Assembly (NCBI RefSeq): GCF_001316435.1
Contig: NZ_JXLL01000001.1
Location: 580,930 to 644,929, forward strand
DNA: 64,000 nt
Origin: Caloranaerobacter sp. TR13
Lineage (GTDB): Bacteria; Bacillota; Clostridia; Tissierellales; Thermohalobacteraceae
Direction of reading: 5' to 3'
Below the pieces are notes generated by a model. The model was not told the DNA's origin. It saw only the letters and a program-made list of their open reading frames with translations, and ran no database searches. Below are positions 28,680 to 38,172 of the stretch, in pieces; within the stretch, counting starts at the first letter, position 1, and every line of letters starts with the position of its first letter. Position numbers and translations under genes: made by a program.

Positions 28680-29642
28680 TTACATTATACCAGCAATTCC
28701 TATTAAACATAAAATTACTGTTGTAATCCAAAACACAACTACTACTTTTGTCTCTTTCCATCCCTTTAATTCAAAATGATGATGTAAAGGACTCATTTTA
28801 AATACTCTTTTACCTGTTAATTTAAATGAAGCTACCTGTATGATAACTGATAATGCTTCAACGAAATAAATACCACCTACTATAGGTAATATAAGTGGTA
28901 AATTCATAAGTACTGCAATAGTAGAAATAGCACCTCCTAATGCTAAAGAACCTGTATCGCCCATAAAAACTTTTGCTGGATGAGCATTATATCTTAAGAA
29001 GCCTAAACATGCTCCTGCTAAAGCAGCAGAAAAAATAGCTACACTATTAAACCCTAAAGTCACTGAAGCAATACCAAAGAATGCTAAAACTATTAATGTA
29101 ACTCCTGTAGCTAGTCCGTCTAAACCATCTGTTAGATTAACGCTATTTACTGTGCCTACAACTACAAAAGCAATAAACGGTATATAAAACATTCCCAAGT
29201 CTAAAGTTTTATCTAAAAAAGGTATTAAAACCTTAGTCCCTAAGATCGAAGTGTTTGACTGATAAATAGCTAAAATTACTGCAAATAGTATCTGACCAAT
29301 TAGCTTTTGATAAGCCCTTAATCCAAGCGATCTTTTTAATACTACCTTTATAAAATCATCTATAAAACCAATTAGCCCAAACCCTAAAGTAGCCACTAAA
29401 AGTACAATCATATCTCTATTTATTAATCCTGATGACAAAGTAGTAATAAGCAAAGCAATTAACATTATAATTCCACCCATTGTAGGGGTACCTTGCTTTT
29501 TAAGGTGTGTTTTTGGCCCTTCCCCCCTAACATTTTGTCCAACCTTTAATCTTTTCAAAATAGGTATTAAGATTGGCCCTAAAATTAAAGTAATTACAAA
29601 TGAAATAATAATGATCTTAATTATTACTTTATAATCCATCAT
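28680..29642 (-). CDS. mraY: Phospho-N-acetylmuramoyl-pentapeptide transferase
   Basis: A 320-residue polytopic membrane enzyme that forms lipid I from UDP-MurNAc-pentapeptide and undecaprenyl phosphate. Motifs are KKQGTPTMGGIIM, the DDFIK aspartates, NSVNLTDGLDGLATG and the C-terminal KMSPLHHHFELKGW. The gene follows murE after only about 37 bases; murF, which normally lies between, is absent. Confidence 0.97.
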   Translation of the reverse strand: MMDYKVIIKIIIISFVITLILGPILIPILKRLKVGQNVRGEGPKTHLKKQGTPTMGGIIMLIALLITTLSSGLINRDMIVLLVATLGFGLIGFIDDFIKVVLKRSLGLRAYQKLIGQILFAVILAIYQSNTSILGTKVLIPFLDKTLDLGMFYIPFIAFVVVGTVNSVNLTDGLDGLATGVTLIVLAFFGIASVTLGFNSVAIFSAALAGACLGFLRYNAHPAKVFMGDTGSLALGGAISTIAVLMNLPLILPIVGGIYFVEALSVIIQVASFKLTGKRVFKMSPLHHHFELKGWKETKVVVVFWITTVILCLIGIAGIM

Positions 29643-29679
29643 TTGTCTACTCCTCTCTTAAGCATATGTTCAATCTATT

Positions 29680-31140
29680 TTATTCTTCTTCACCAAGTAA
29701 TTCCAGTACGATTTTCTTTTCATCAAACGGTAATACTTTATTACCAATAATCTGATATGTTTCATGACCTTTACCAGCTAATAAAATAACGTCATCTTTT
29801 TTAGCTATTTCTAAAGCATAACGTATCGCTTCTCTCCTATCCTCAATAACTACATATTCGCACTCTTCATTATTAATCCCCTTTATAATGTCATTAATTA
29901 TTTCTATTGGATTTTCAGTTCTAGGATTATCATTTGTAATAATACATATATCACAATAATGAGAAGCAATTTCTCCCATTTTAGGTCTCTTTGTTTTATC
30001 TCTATCTCCACCACAACCAAATACAATTATTTTTCTTCCTTTTGCAAATTGATCAATCGTACTTAATACTTTTTTAAACCCATCAGGAGTATGTGCATAA
30101 TCTATTATAACTGAATAATCTGTTTTTGTTGGTACTACTTCAAACCTTCCATCTACGCCTCGTACTGCTTCGAGTCCTTTTTTTATATCTTCCAACTTTA
30201 TGTTATATGCAATGCCACAAGCTGCAGCTGCTAAAGCATTATAAACACTAAATTTACCAGGAATATTAAACCTTATATCTATATTTCCACTAGGTGTTAT
30301 TAAATCAAACTTAACTCCACTTGCATAAAACTCTATATTATGAGCTGTTATATCAGCCTTGCTTTCTATTCCATATGTTAAAATTGGTGTTTCAAATTCT
30401 TGTATGGTATCTTTAATTCTTCTCCCATATTCATCATCTATATTTATAATATTAAAATCTCTAGTCTTATAAAAAAGTTTAACCTTTGCTTCCATATAGC
30501 TTTGTAAATCCTTATGAAAATCTAAGTGTTCAGGTGTTAAATTAGTAAAAATACCTACATTAAAATCACAGTACTCAACTCTTTTTAATTCAAGAGAATG
30601 CGATGAAACCTCCATTACACAACTCTCTACATTTTCTTCCACCATTGAGTTAAAAAATTCTTGTAAGTCCAAGGATTCAGGCGTAGTGTTCTTTGCTTTA
30701 ATAACTTTGCCGTTTATCATATTTCCTATCGTTCCTATTACCCCAACATTCTTGCCTGATTTTTCCATGATGGATTTTATTAAGTAAGTTGTTGTTGTTT
30801 TTCCATTAGTACCAGTAATCCCTATTAACTCTAATTTTGTTGATGGATTTTTATAAAAATTGGATGAAATTCTAGCTAAAGAACATCTTGTATCTTTAAC
30901 TAATATTTTAACAACATTCTCAGAAATATTTATATCTTTTTGTAATATTACTACTTTTGCACCGTTACTAATTGCTTGACTTACGTAATTATGACCATCA
31001 GTTTTGTAACCTTCTATAGCTACAAATACACAATCCTTTACAGCCTTTCTTGAATCATATACTATTTTAGAAATTTCTATATTTAAATTGCCACTGTATC
31101 TCACAATTTCTAATCCTTCGATTAAATCAGTCAATTTCAT
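29680..31140 (-). CDS. murE: UDP-N-acetylmuramoyl-tripeptide synthetase MurE
   Basis: A 486-residue Mur ligase that adds the third amino acid of the stem peptide. It has ATP-binding GITGTNGKTTTTYLIKS, TTPESLDLQEFF and the C-terminal specificity loop TNDNPRTENP. That DNPR motif is typical of meso-diaminopimelate-specific MurE, so the cell wall is probably DAP-type. The start is set at ATG 31140, preceded by GAGGTG. A strong terminator lies upstream, so it needs a promoter in 31141-31214. Confidence 0.96.
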   Translation of the reverse strand: MKLTDLIEGLEIVRYSGNLNIEISKIVYDSRKAVKDCVFVAIEGYKTDGHNYVSQAISNGAKVVILQKDINISENVVKILVKDTRCSLARISSNFYKNPSTKLELIGITGTNGKTTTTYLIKSIMEKSGKNVGVIGTIGNMINGKVIKAKNTTPESLDLQEFFNSMVEENVESCVMEVSSHSLELKRVEYCDFNVGIFTNLTPEHLDFHKDLQSYMEAKVKLFYKTRDFNIINIDDEYGRRIKDTIQEFETPILTYGIESKADITAHNIEFYASGVKFDLITPSGNIDIRFNIPGKFSVYNALAAAACGIAYNIKLEDIKKGLEAVRGVDGRFEVVPTKTDYSVIIDYAHTPDGFKKVLSTIDQFAKGRKIIVFGCGGDRDKTKRPKMGEIASHYCDICIITNDNPRTENPIEIINDIIKGINNEECEYVVIEDRREAIRYALEIAKKDDVILLAGKGHETYQIIGNKVLPFDEKKIVLELLGEEE

Positions 31141-31214
31141 TTTTAGCACCTCACTACTATATTGTCAACTCATTACTTATTGATAATATCACATTTAAAT
31201 ATTATTAGTCTACT

Positions 31215-31258
31215 TAAAAGGCAACTTTCAAACAAAGCCAGCATTGTTTGAAGTTGCC
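31215..31258 (-). terminator. Terminator after the PASTA penicillin-binding protein gene
   Basis: A 15-bp hairpin with one bulge (GGCAACTTCAAACAA / TTGTTTGAAAGTTGCC on the minus strand) is followed by TTTT. It separates mraZ-rsmH-ftsL-PBP from murE and the genes after it. Confidence 0.88.
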
Positions 31259-31270
31259 TCATGTTATATA

Positions 31271-33445
31271 TTAATTCACTTTATCAAACTCAACTTCTAC
31301 CAAAGAATTAAACTCTACCATAGTACCTGCTGCGGGATACTGACTTTTTGCAACACCATTTCCTTTAAACTTAAATCTTAAATTTAGATTGTTAAGAAGC
31401 TCCGTAACTTCCTCCATTGTTTTACCTTTAAGATTAGGTATTACAATTTTACTATCTTCTTTTCTTCGAGAATATACATATAAATCTATCATTGACCCCT
31501 TTTTTACCTTTGTACCTGGCAATGGGAATTGGTCTATTACTAATGCATCTTTCTGAACATCTAAAGTTTCTGTATTATAGTCAAGACCAAACTTCCTTAG
31601 TTTATTTGCAGCTTCTTTTATAGTTAAATTTCTTACTTCGGGTACTGTCACTATTTTTTTACTATTATCTTTCTGCTCATCTTCAGTAAATTGTGGTTCT
31701 ACATCTAAGTAATTTAAAGTATCCTTAACTACTTGACCAGCTACCGGTGCAGCAATTCTACCACCATAGTATTCGCCATTACTAGGTTCATCAATAACAA
31801 CTAATACTGTAATCTTAGGATCATTTACAGGTGCAACAGCAACAAAAGACGCTATATATTTACCCTCAGCATATCTACCATTTATTACTTTTTGAGCTGT
31901 ACCTGTCTTTCCTCCTACTCTATAACCAGGAACATAAGCTTTTTTACCAGTACCTGATGAAACAACTGTTTCTAATATACTTAATAAAGTTTTAGAAGTA
32001 TCTTTTGATAGTACTTTTCTCTTTATTATTGGTTTAAATTCATGAACTACATTGCCTTTACTATCCACTAATTCTTTAACTATTCTAGGTTGCATCAAAT
32101 TCCCACCATTTGCAACTGCAGATATAGCAGTGATTAACTGTATTGGCGTAACAGCGATTCCCTGTCCATACGAAATAGTTGCCAAATTAACTTCTCTCAT
32201 ATATTCAGGGCCTCTAGGAATAATTCCAGATTGTTCTCCAGTTAACTCAATTCCAGTCTTTTCACCAAAACCAAAAGCTTTTATATATTTATACATTCTT
32301 TCTTTGCCAAGTCTTTGACCAACAGCTACAAAAACTTCATTACATGAATTTTGAACTCCTTCAACAAAAGTTTCACTACCATGTGGATTGTACCAACGCC
32401 AACACTTTAGTCTAGCTCCTTCAACACTAGTTATAAAACCATCACAATAGAATTGACTCTTAGGAGTAACAACATTTTCCTCTAACCCTGCAGCAGCAGT
32501 TATTATCTTGAATGTAGAACCCGGTTCATAAACATCATTTATAGAAAAGTTTCGCCACATATCATACCATTTTTTTATCAACTCTTTTTGAGATAATCCT
32601 TCCCATTGTTTTTTTACATCTTCATCTAGAGGTTGTCTAGGATTATTCGGGTCATAGTCTGGTTTAGAAGCCATAGCCAATATATCACCTGTTTTAGGTT
32701 CCATAACTATTATTGATACTCTTTTAGCCTTATTTTTTACTAAAGCTTCTAAAGCAGCTTTTTCGGCAAAATGCTGAATGGTCTCATCTATTGTAAGAAC
32801 AACACTTAGACCGTCTTCAGGTTCATATAATTTTTCATTTGCATATGGCAATTGTCTTCCTACTGCATCCGCTGTTTTTATCCATCTTCCTGGTGTTCCT
32901 GTTAAATATTTATTATATGTCTTTTCAATGCCATACAAACCAACATTATCAATATCAGTAAACCCAAGAATATATGCTGCAAAGTTACCATACGGATAAT
33001 ACCTTTTGTTATCGTCTACAATTTCTATCCCACTTAACTTTTTACTTCTCAAAATATCCGCTTCATCTTTAGATATCCACATCTTTATCTTAACAACACT
33101 TTGTCTGCTTGTAATCTTTTTATAAACATTCTCTTCATCTAAATTGAGTACTTCTGCTAATATTTTTGCAGTTTCTTTAGGATTTTTTACATCTGCAGGT
33201 CTACACCAAACTGTATCAGCACTTACACTTATAGCCAGTTTCTTCCCTTTTCTATCAAATATTACTCCTCTTTTGGCTTTAACTGGTATATCTCTAGTCC
33301 ACTGTTCTAGAGCTAACTTCTTCAGTTCTTCACCCTTAACTATCTGCAAGTACCCTAGTCTTATCGTTAGTGATAATGCGGCAATCGATACTAATAACAA
33401 TATTGCAATAAGTCTTTTTTTTGTAGAAATAGTGGGTGATGACAC
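31271..33445 (-). CDS. Class B penicillin-binding protein with PASTA domains (FtsI/SpoVD type)
   Basis: A 724-residue transpeptidase that cross-links peptidoglycan. One membrane anchor (about residues 11-32) is followed by a dimerisation/pedestal domain. The transpeptidase motifs are S310-T-F-K313 in EPGSTFK, SCN (VQNSCNEV) and KTG (VGGKTGTAQ). Two C-terminal PASTA domains follow (from about 590 and 660; VPEVRNLTIKEAANKLRKFG and IPNLKGKTMEEVTELLNN). The start is GTG with GGGGG upstream. Both the vegetative FtsI and the sporulation SpoVD have this plan; the position in dcw does not decide. Confidence 0.93.
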   Translation of the reverse strand: MSSPTISTKKRLIAILLLVSIAALSLTIRLGYLQIVKGEELKKLALEQWTRDIPVKAKRGVIFDRKGKKLAISVSADTVWCRPADVKNPKETAKILAEVLNLDEENVYKKITSRQSVVKIKMWISKDEADILRSKKLSGIEIVDDNKRYYPYGNFAAYILGFTDIDNVGLYGIEKTYNKYLTGTPGRWIKTADAVGRQLPYANEKLYEPEDGLSVVLTIDETIQHFAEKAALEALVKNKAKRVSIIVMEPKTGDILAMASKPDYDPNNPRQPLDEDVKKQWEGLSQKELIKKWYDMWRNFSINDVYEPGSTFKIITAAAGLEENVVTPKSQFYCDGFITSVEGARLKCWRWYNPHGSETFVEGVQNSCNEVFVAVGQRLGKERMYKYIKAFGFGEKTGIELTGEQSGIIPRGPEYMREVNLATISYGQGIAVTPIQLITAISAVANGGNLMQPRIVKELVDSKGNVVHEFKPIIKRKVLSKDTSKTLLSILETVVSSGTGKKAYVPGYRVGGKTGTAQKVINGRYAEGKYIASFVAVAPVNDPKITVLVVIDEPSNGEYYGGRIAAPVAGQVVKDTLNYLDVEPQFTEDEQKDNSKKIVTVPEVRNLTIKEAANKLRKFGLDYNTETLDVQKDALVIDQFPLPGTKVKKGSMIDLYVYSRRKEDSKIVIPNLKGKTMEEVTELLNNLNLRFKFKGNGVAKSQYPAAGTMVEFNSLVEVEFDKVN

Positions 33446-33462
33446 AATTTTTCCCCCTTATA

Positions 33463-33930
33463 TTACTCAAAATATCCAAACATTTTATTGACAACATTTC
33501 TAAAAGCATTAAGGAATATATAGTTATTATTCCCTTTATTTTCAGCTACATCAATTTCATTGTTAAATAAATCATCAACAGTCACATATACTGTTTGGTC
33601 ATTTGTAGGATATTTCAAACCTAGTCTTTGCTGTGCTTCTTTTTCTATCCATTTAGATTCTTTTATTTTTTCTAATTCTATAAGTAAATATTGTCTTTGA
33701 CTACTTAGCTTTTCTATTTCCTTATCAAGCATAGTTATATCGTATCTCATTTTTGTAATATGAGCATATCTTAATAAAACAACAAGAGCCACAGCTAAAA
33801 TCAAAAAAGAAAACATAATCATTTTGATTTTCATTAAAACTAATTTTTTTGATTTTCTTTTTTCTCTCTCATTTATTTTTATTCTATTTTCATTTTTTAC
33901 AAAGCTATTTTCTTTTTTTGCTACTAACAA
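33463..33930 (-). CDS. ftsL: FtsL-like bitopic cell division protein
   Basis: A 155-residue protein with a highly basic N-terminus (KKENSF...EKRKSKK), one membrane span (about residues 35-55, MIMFSFLILAVALVVLLRY) and a coiled coil (about 60-100). Small size and position between rsmH and the PBP gene mark it as the FtsL equivalent. It begins with TTG, preceded at 7 bases by GGGGTG. Confidence 0.85.
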   Translation of the reverse strand: MLVAKKENSFVKNENRIKINEREKRKSKKLVLMKIKMIMFSFLILAVALVVLLRYAHITKMRYDITMLDKEIEKLSSQRQYLLIELEKIKESKWIEKEAQQRLGLKYPTNDQTVYVTVDDLFNNEIDVAENKGNNNYIFLNAFRNVVNKMFGYFE

Positions 33931-33960
33931 ATTTATTCACCCCTTTTCCAGTTTAGAACA

Positions 33961-34893
33961 CTAAACTTTCTCTGCTATTCTTAGTTTAGCGCTCCTAGCT
34001 CTAGGGTTTTCTGAAAGTTCTTCACTAGAAGGTAAAATAGGTTTCTTAGTTATTACCTTTAACTCTCTCTTTTTATCACACATACACACGGGTAATTCTG
34101 GTGGACAAATACAATCTAAACTTAACTCTTTAAAAGTTTCTTTAACAATTCTATCTTCTAATGAATGAAATGTTATTATGCAAATTCTTCCACCTTTATT
34201 TAAAAACTTAACTATATCCTTAATAGTCTGTTCCAAAATACCTAATTCATTATTTACTTCAATTCTTATTGCCTGAAAAGTCCTCTTAGCCGGATGAGGC
34301 CCATCTTTTCTTGCTCCTTTTGGAATAGCTTTCTTAATAATTTCTACTAACTGCCCAGTAGTATTTATATTATTATTTTTTCTATGTTCAACTATAAATT
34401 TTGCAATTCTACTAGCCCATCTTTCTTCGCCATATTCTCTTATTATTTTTGCAAGTTTATCTTCAGGATATTTATTTACAACATCCCATGCATTAAGATC
34501 TTTAGTTCTGTCCATTCTCATATCTAAAAAAGCATCTTTTTTATATGAAAATCCTCTTTCGGCTACATCTAATTGATGTGAAGATACACCTAAATCTAAT
34601 AGTACACCATCTATTGCATTAATATTCAATCTACTAAGTATATTACTAATATTGCTGAAATTATCATGTACTAAAGTAACTTTTTCAATATATTGTTTTA
34701 ATTCTTCTTCTGCTTTTTGTAAAGCATTTGTATCTTGATCAATTCCAATTAAATGTCCATTTTTTAATCTCTTTACAATTTCTTTTGAATGTCCAGCTCC
34801 TCCTATAGTACCATCAATATAAATTCCATCCTCACAAATATTAAGTCCATCTATAACCTCATTTAATAAAACTGAAACATGTTTGAAGTCCAA
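33961..34893 (-). CDS. rsmH: 16S rRNA (cytosine1402-N4)-methyltransferase RsmH
   Basis: A 310-residue SAM-dependent methyltransferase, with [28 protein letters not shown] (SAM site), [14 protein letters not shown] and the C-terminal [13 protein letters not shown]. It methylates C1402 in the ribosomal decoding centre. I place the start at TTG 34893 because GAGGTG sits 6 bases upstream; an in-frame GTG three codons earlier lies inside that site. It follows mraZ, as in nearly all bacteria. Confidence 0.94.
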   Translation of the reverse strand: MDFKHVSVLLNEVIDGLNICEDGIYIDGTIGGAGHSKEIVKRLKNGHLIGIDQDTNALQKAEEELKQYIEKVTLVHDNFSNISNILSRLNINAIDGVLLDLGVSSHQLDVAERGFSYKKDAFLDMRMDRTKDLNAWDVVNKYPEDKLAKIIREYGEERWASRIAKFIVEHRKNNNINTTGQLVEIIKKAIPKGARKDGPHPAKRTFQAIRIEVNNELGILEQTIKDIVKFLNKGGRICIITFHSLEDRIVKETFKELSLDCICPPELPVCMCDKKRELKVITKKPILPSSEELSENPRARSAKLRIAEKV

Positions 34894-34981
34894 CTTAATC
34901 ACCTCGTTACTATTCTTTTTCTTTTGTAAATAGAAAATAATTTCTAAAATTAGTATTAGTTTTGAAAAAAATTAATATTTA

Positions 34982-35413
34982 CTAAATACCTAATTCAGCC
35001 ATTTTTTCAGCAATATTTTCATAACTTAAATCTTCATCTTCGTTATATGAAATCCATTCTTCTTTACTCCAAATTTCTACTCTATTTGAAACGCCTATTA
35101 TTATAGCATCCTTTACAAGTTTACAATGCTCTCTTAAATTGCTAGGTATTAAAATTCTACCTTGTTTGTCTAATTCACACTCTGTTGCTCCTGCAAAGAA
35201 AAACCTTACAAAAGCTCTTGCATCCTTTCTAGTTAGTGGTAGTGATTTTAATTTTTCTTCCAACACCTTCCACTCACTTTTTGGGTACACAAAAAGACAG
35301 TTGTCTAACCCTTTTGTTAAAATAAAAGATTCTCCTAAGTTCTCTCTGAACTTAGCTGGTATTATTAATCTGCCTTTTTTGTCAATTGAATGTTGATATT
35401 CTCCAATAAACAT
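34982..35413 (-). CDS. mraZ: Transcriptional regulator MraZ
   Basis: A 143-residue DNA-binding protein with two AbrB-like half domains: [24 protein letters not shown] and [20 protein letters not shown]. MraZ forms a ring and represses its own operon by binding repeated boxes upstream. Such boxes are visible at 35430-35467. It is the first gene of the dcw cluster. Confidence 0.96.
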   Translation of the reverse strand: MFIGEYQHSIDKKGRLIIPAKFRENLGESFILTKGLDNCLFVYPKSEWKVLEEKLKSLPLTRKDARAFVRFFFAGATECELDKQGRILIPSNLREHCKLVKDAIIIGVSNRVEIWSKEEWISYNEDEDLSYENIAEKMAELGI

Positions 35414-35429
35414 ACATTACACCCCATTG

Positions 35430-35467
35430 TTAGGAACAAACCCCCACTTCCTACCACTTTAAACCAC
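35430..35467 (-). promoter_or_regulatory. Probable MraZ operator
   Basis: On the minus strand the mraZ leader carries GTGGTTTAAAGTGGTAGGA, then AAGTGGGGG: two AAGTGG units about 11 bases apart, with a related GTGG unit before them. AAAGTG/TGGG-type repeats are the known MraZ targets. They lie just downstream of the -10 box, where a bound repressor would block transcription. Confidence 0.65.
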
Positions 35468-35480
35468 ATTTATATCTTCT

Positions 35481-35508
35481 ATAATATTTTTTGAATTCCT
35501 GCTATCAA
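35481..35508 (-). promoter_or_regulatory. Sigma-A promoter of the dcw cluster
   Basis: On the minus strand TTGATA (35508-35503) and TATTAT (35486-35481) are separated by 16 bases. The predicted start lies close to the MraZ boxes. Confidence 0.6.
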
Positions 35509-35580
35509 TTTGAAATTTTTTTGAAAATATGCTAGTACACAGGACCTATTTAAATAAACTTACATTGTTATTTTTTAGAC

Positions 35581-35608
35581 AATAAAAAATACGGCTAAAA
35601 GCCGTATT
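35581..35608 (-). terminator. Terminator of the Spo0E-like gene
   Basis: A 9-bp perfect hairpin (AATACGGCT at 35588-35596, AGCCGTATT at 35600-35608) is followed on the minus strand by TTTTTTATT. It separates this gene from the dcw promoter. Confidence 0.9.
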
Positions 35609-35667
35609 GTTATTCTTAGATTATTTACTTGTTATTATTTAAATTTAAATATCAAATTCAAGCGAAC

Positions 35668-35688
35668 GTGGTTTAAAGTGGTAGGAGT
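35668..35688 (+). repeat. Inverted distant copy of the MraZ-operator sequence
   Basis: GTGGTTTAAAGTGGTAGGA on the plus strand is identical over 19 bases to the minus-strand sequence at 35449-35467 in the mraZ leader. The two are in inverted orientation about 200 bases apart. Flanking bases differ. Confidence 0.85.
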
Positions 35689-35698
35689 ATTAATATTT

Positions 35699-35857
35699 CT
35701 AGTTGTTTTTTAGATTATTTCCTTTACTCAAGTAAAAAAGTGCTATCAATTTATCTAGTTTAACGCTCAGTTCATATACAATTTCATAATTTTGTTCTTC
35801 ATTTATCGATTTATTGAGCTTGTCCCTTAAGTGAGCAATCTGATCTTTTAAAGTCAT
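35699..35857 (-). CDS. Spo0E-family aspartyl-phosphate phosphatase-like protein
   Basis: A 52-residue reading frame starting MTLKDQIAHLRDKLNKSI and containing SVKLD (residues 32-36), the SxxLD signature of Spo0E-type phosphatases, in a predicted two-helix hairpin. TAGGAG lies 8 bases before the ATG, and a terminator follows the stop. Spo0E proteins remove phosphate from Spo0A and so delay sporulation. Length and motif fit the short clostridial members. The function is inferred from the family. Confidence 0.8.
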   Translation of the reverse strand: MTLKDQIAHLRDKLNKSINEEQNYEIVYELSVKLDKLIALFYLSKGNNLKNN

Positions 35858-36036
35858 AATATCAACTCCTACCATAAGAAAATATTAGGTAATGTCATTT
35901 TATTACATTCTTCGCCTAAATGTCAATACAAATTTATCCAAAATTACAAAGAAATTTTAATTTAGACATCAATTATCTACTTTTATCATCTATTCCCGTG
36001 TATTTTCTATATTTTTTAGAATAAATTCCAATTATT

Positions 36037-36777
36037 TTACATTTTGTGCAAAATATCTTTCCTTCTTTTATAAAACAAAATAAATGAAACTGCTATAATT
36101 ACAACACTTATTAATTGTGCTACTCTGAAATGTCCTAACATTAAACTATCAATTCGTAATCCCTCTATAAAGAACCTAGCAAATGAGTATAACATTAAAT
36201 ATAATAGAAAAACTTCACCTTTAACTTTTACTTTATTTTTTCTGTACCATAGTAAAAACAAAAATACCGCGAAATCCCATATTGATTCATATAAAAAAGT
36301 AGGATGAACTTTTTGTCCATTAACAATAATTCCCCACGGTAAATCAGTAGGAGTTCCATAGGCTTCTTGGTTAATAAAATTACCCCATCTACCAATAGCT
36401 TGGCCTAAAATAATACTTGGTGCTACTATATCTGCTATTTCCCAAAAACTTATTTTTCTGACTTTACAATAAACTAAAGCAACTATAACAGATACAATTA
36501 TAGCTCCATGAATAGCTAAACCTCCACCTCTAATATTTATCATTTTTAATATATCACCTTTATAGTACTGCCAATTGAAGATTACATAATATATTCTTGC
36601 ACCAATCACAGCCAGTGGTATAGCAAAAATAAGCAAATCTATGAGTTTTTCTTCATCAAAACCAATCCTTCTACATTCTTTAACTGCTATTACAGTACCT
36701 AATAACATTCCTAATGAAATTAAAATTCCATACCATCTTACTGATATTCCAAAAATCTCAAAAGCAATCGGATTCAT
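36037..36777 (-). CDS. lgt: Phosphatidylglycerol:prolipoprotein diacylglyceryl transferase
   Basis: A 246-residue integral membrane enzyme that adds diacylglycerol to the lipobox cysteine. Family marks are RWYGILISLGM, the GGLAIHGAI motif and the Lgt signature GRWGNFINQEAYG, followed by HPTFLYESIWD. About seven membrane spans are present. The start is set at ATG 36777, with GGGGTGG upstream. Its substrates in this window include PstS and the YhcN-like lipoprotein. Confidence 0.96.
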   Translation of the reverse strand: MNPIAFEIFGISVRWYGILISLGMLLGTVIAVKECRRIGFDEEKLIDLLIFAIPLAVIGARIYYVIFNWQYYKGDILKMINIRGGGLAIHGAIIVSVIVALVYCKVRKISFWEIADIVAPSIILGQAIGRWGNFINQEAYGTPTDLPWGIIVNGQKVHPTFLYESIWDFAVFLFLLWYRKNKVKVKGEVFLLYLMLYSFARFFIEGLRIDSLMLGHFRVAQLISVVIIAVSFILFYKRRKDILHKM

Positions 36778-36802
36778 ACAACCACCCCTCAAATAGAATT
36801 GA

Positions 36803-36824
36803 AGCTACTAGCAATCTAGTAGCT
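36803..36824 (-). terminator. Hairpin after the M16 peptidase pair, probable terminator
   Basis: A 9-bp perfect hairpin (AGCTACTAG at 36803-36811, CTAGTAGCT at 36816-36824) lies between the YmfH-like gene and lgt. The T run after it is weak (TCAATTCTATTTG). Confidence 0.5.
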
Positions 36825-36870
36825 AACATACATTTCTATTATATTTTTATAAATCTAATTAGTCAATAAA

Positions 36871-38160
36871 TTACTGAGGATTTACTATTGAAATAACAAA
36901 ATTATCTTCCCTAAAATGTTTATCTAATCTTTTCTGCACATCTTCTAAACTTATATTTTCAAGTGTATTCATATATTTAAACAAAGATGTATTTCTAAAA
37001 TAATAAGATGTAAAAGAATTAGCTATAAATTCTATTGAATCAAAATCCATTATGTGATATCCTATGAATTTTTTCTTAATTCTAATAAATTCCGTTTTAT
37101 TAAAACCACTTTTTTTGATTTTTTCTAAGTATTTAAGTACCATATTAAGAACTTCTTTAGGATTAATAGACTCCCCTCCTATTATAGAATGGCCATAATC
37201 CTTATAGCCAATATACTGACTACCAAAAGTATTATTTATTAACCCAGCTTCATATAGTTTTTGATATAACTCAGAGCTTCTACCAAACAATAAGTCTAAT
37301 AATATATTAGTTTCTATGTCTTTTTTAAGCAGCATATCACCATCATATCCTAAATCCAAATCCTTGAATCCAATATTAAATAGTGGTGATGCAACCTGTA
37401 AAGTTTCTTCCAAAATACTTTCCTTAATATTTTTAGGCTCTTCTGGATAAAATCTCTTAATATTTAAATCTTCTGTTGAACTATTATTCTTCAAAGCATT
37501 TTCTATTACTTTTAAAGCTTTTTGAAAATCAAAATCACCTACCATAACAAGTACCATATTCTCTAAACTATAAAACGTACTATAACATTTATATAGAAAC
37601 TCCTTATTGATTTTCTTTATACTTTGAACGGTTCCTGCAATGTCTATCTTAATCGGATGATAATGATACATACCTCTTAAACAATTAAAAAATACTTTCC
37701 AATTAGGCGAATCATCATACATCCTTATTTCTTGCTCAATAATTCCTTTTTCTTTTTCAACATTTTCATCTGTAAAATATGGATTCTGTACAAATTTTAC
37801 TAAAAGCTCTAAGTTTTCATAAAACTTATCTGTACAAGTAAATAAATATGATGTTTGATTGAAATTAGTAAATGCATTTACATATGAACCTAGCTCTGAA
37901 AACTTTGTAAATATATTTCCTGTAGGTTCTTCAAAAAGTTTATGTTCTAAGAAATGTGCTATTCCCTCTGGTACTTCTATAGGTTGAGTCTCACCCACAG
38001 GAATAAACTTATTATCATTTGAACCATATTTAGTTGAAAACATTGCATATTTCTCTACATAACCTTTTTTGGGTATATGATAAACACTTAAACCATTATC
38101 TAATTTTGTAAAGTTAAGCTTCTCATTTAATTTATCATGTGTAAATACTTCTGTTTTCAA
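36871..38160 (-). CDS. M16-family zinc peptidase (YmfH-like, catalytic partner)
   Basis: A 429-residue insulinase-family protein with an intact inverted zinc motif H69-F-L-E72-H73 (GIAHFLEHKLFEEP) and the downstream glutamate region (VEKEKGIIEQEIRMYDD). It is the active half of a YmfF/YmfH-type pair; the gene upstream is the non-catalytic half, and the two are 12 bases apart. The substrate is unknown. Related pairs process peptides. No signal peptide was seen. Confidence 0.88.
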   Translation of the reverse strand: MKTEVFTHDKLNEKLNFTKLDNGLSVYHIPKKGYVEKYAMFSTKYGSNDNKFIPVGETQPIEVPEGIAHFLEHKLFEEPTGNIFTKFSELGSYVNAFTNFNQTSYLFTCTDKFYENLELLVKFVQNPYFTDENVEKEKGIIEQEIRMYDDSPNWKVFFNCLRGMYHYHPIKIDIAGTVQSIKKINKEFLYKCYSTFYSLENMVLVMVGDFDFQKALKVIENALKNNSSTEDLNIKRFYPEEPKNIKESILEETLQVASPLFNIGFKDLDLGYDGDMLLKKDIETNILLDLLFGRSSELYQKLYEAGLINNTFGSQYIGYKDYGHSIIGGESINPKEVLNMVLKYLEKIKKSGFNKTEFIRIKKKFIGYHIMDFDSIEFIANSFTSYYFRNTSLFKYMNTLENISLEDVQKRLDKHFREDNFVISIVNPQ

Positions 38161-38172
38161 AAGTATTCCTCC

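Noticed and set aside
33144..33491. A 115-residue plus-strand frame near the start of the PASTA PBP gene
   Set aside because: It is antisense to the PBP N-terminus and the gap before it; no promoter or ribosome site.
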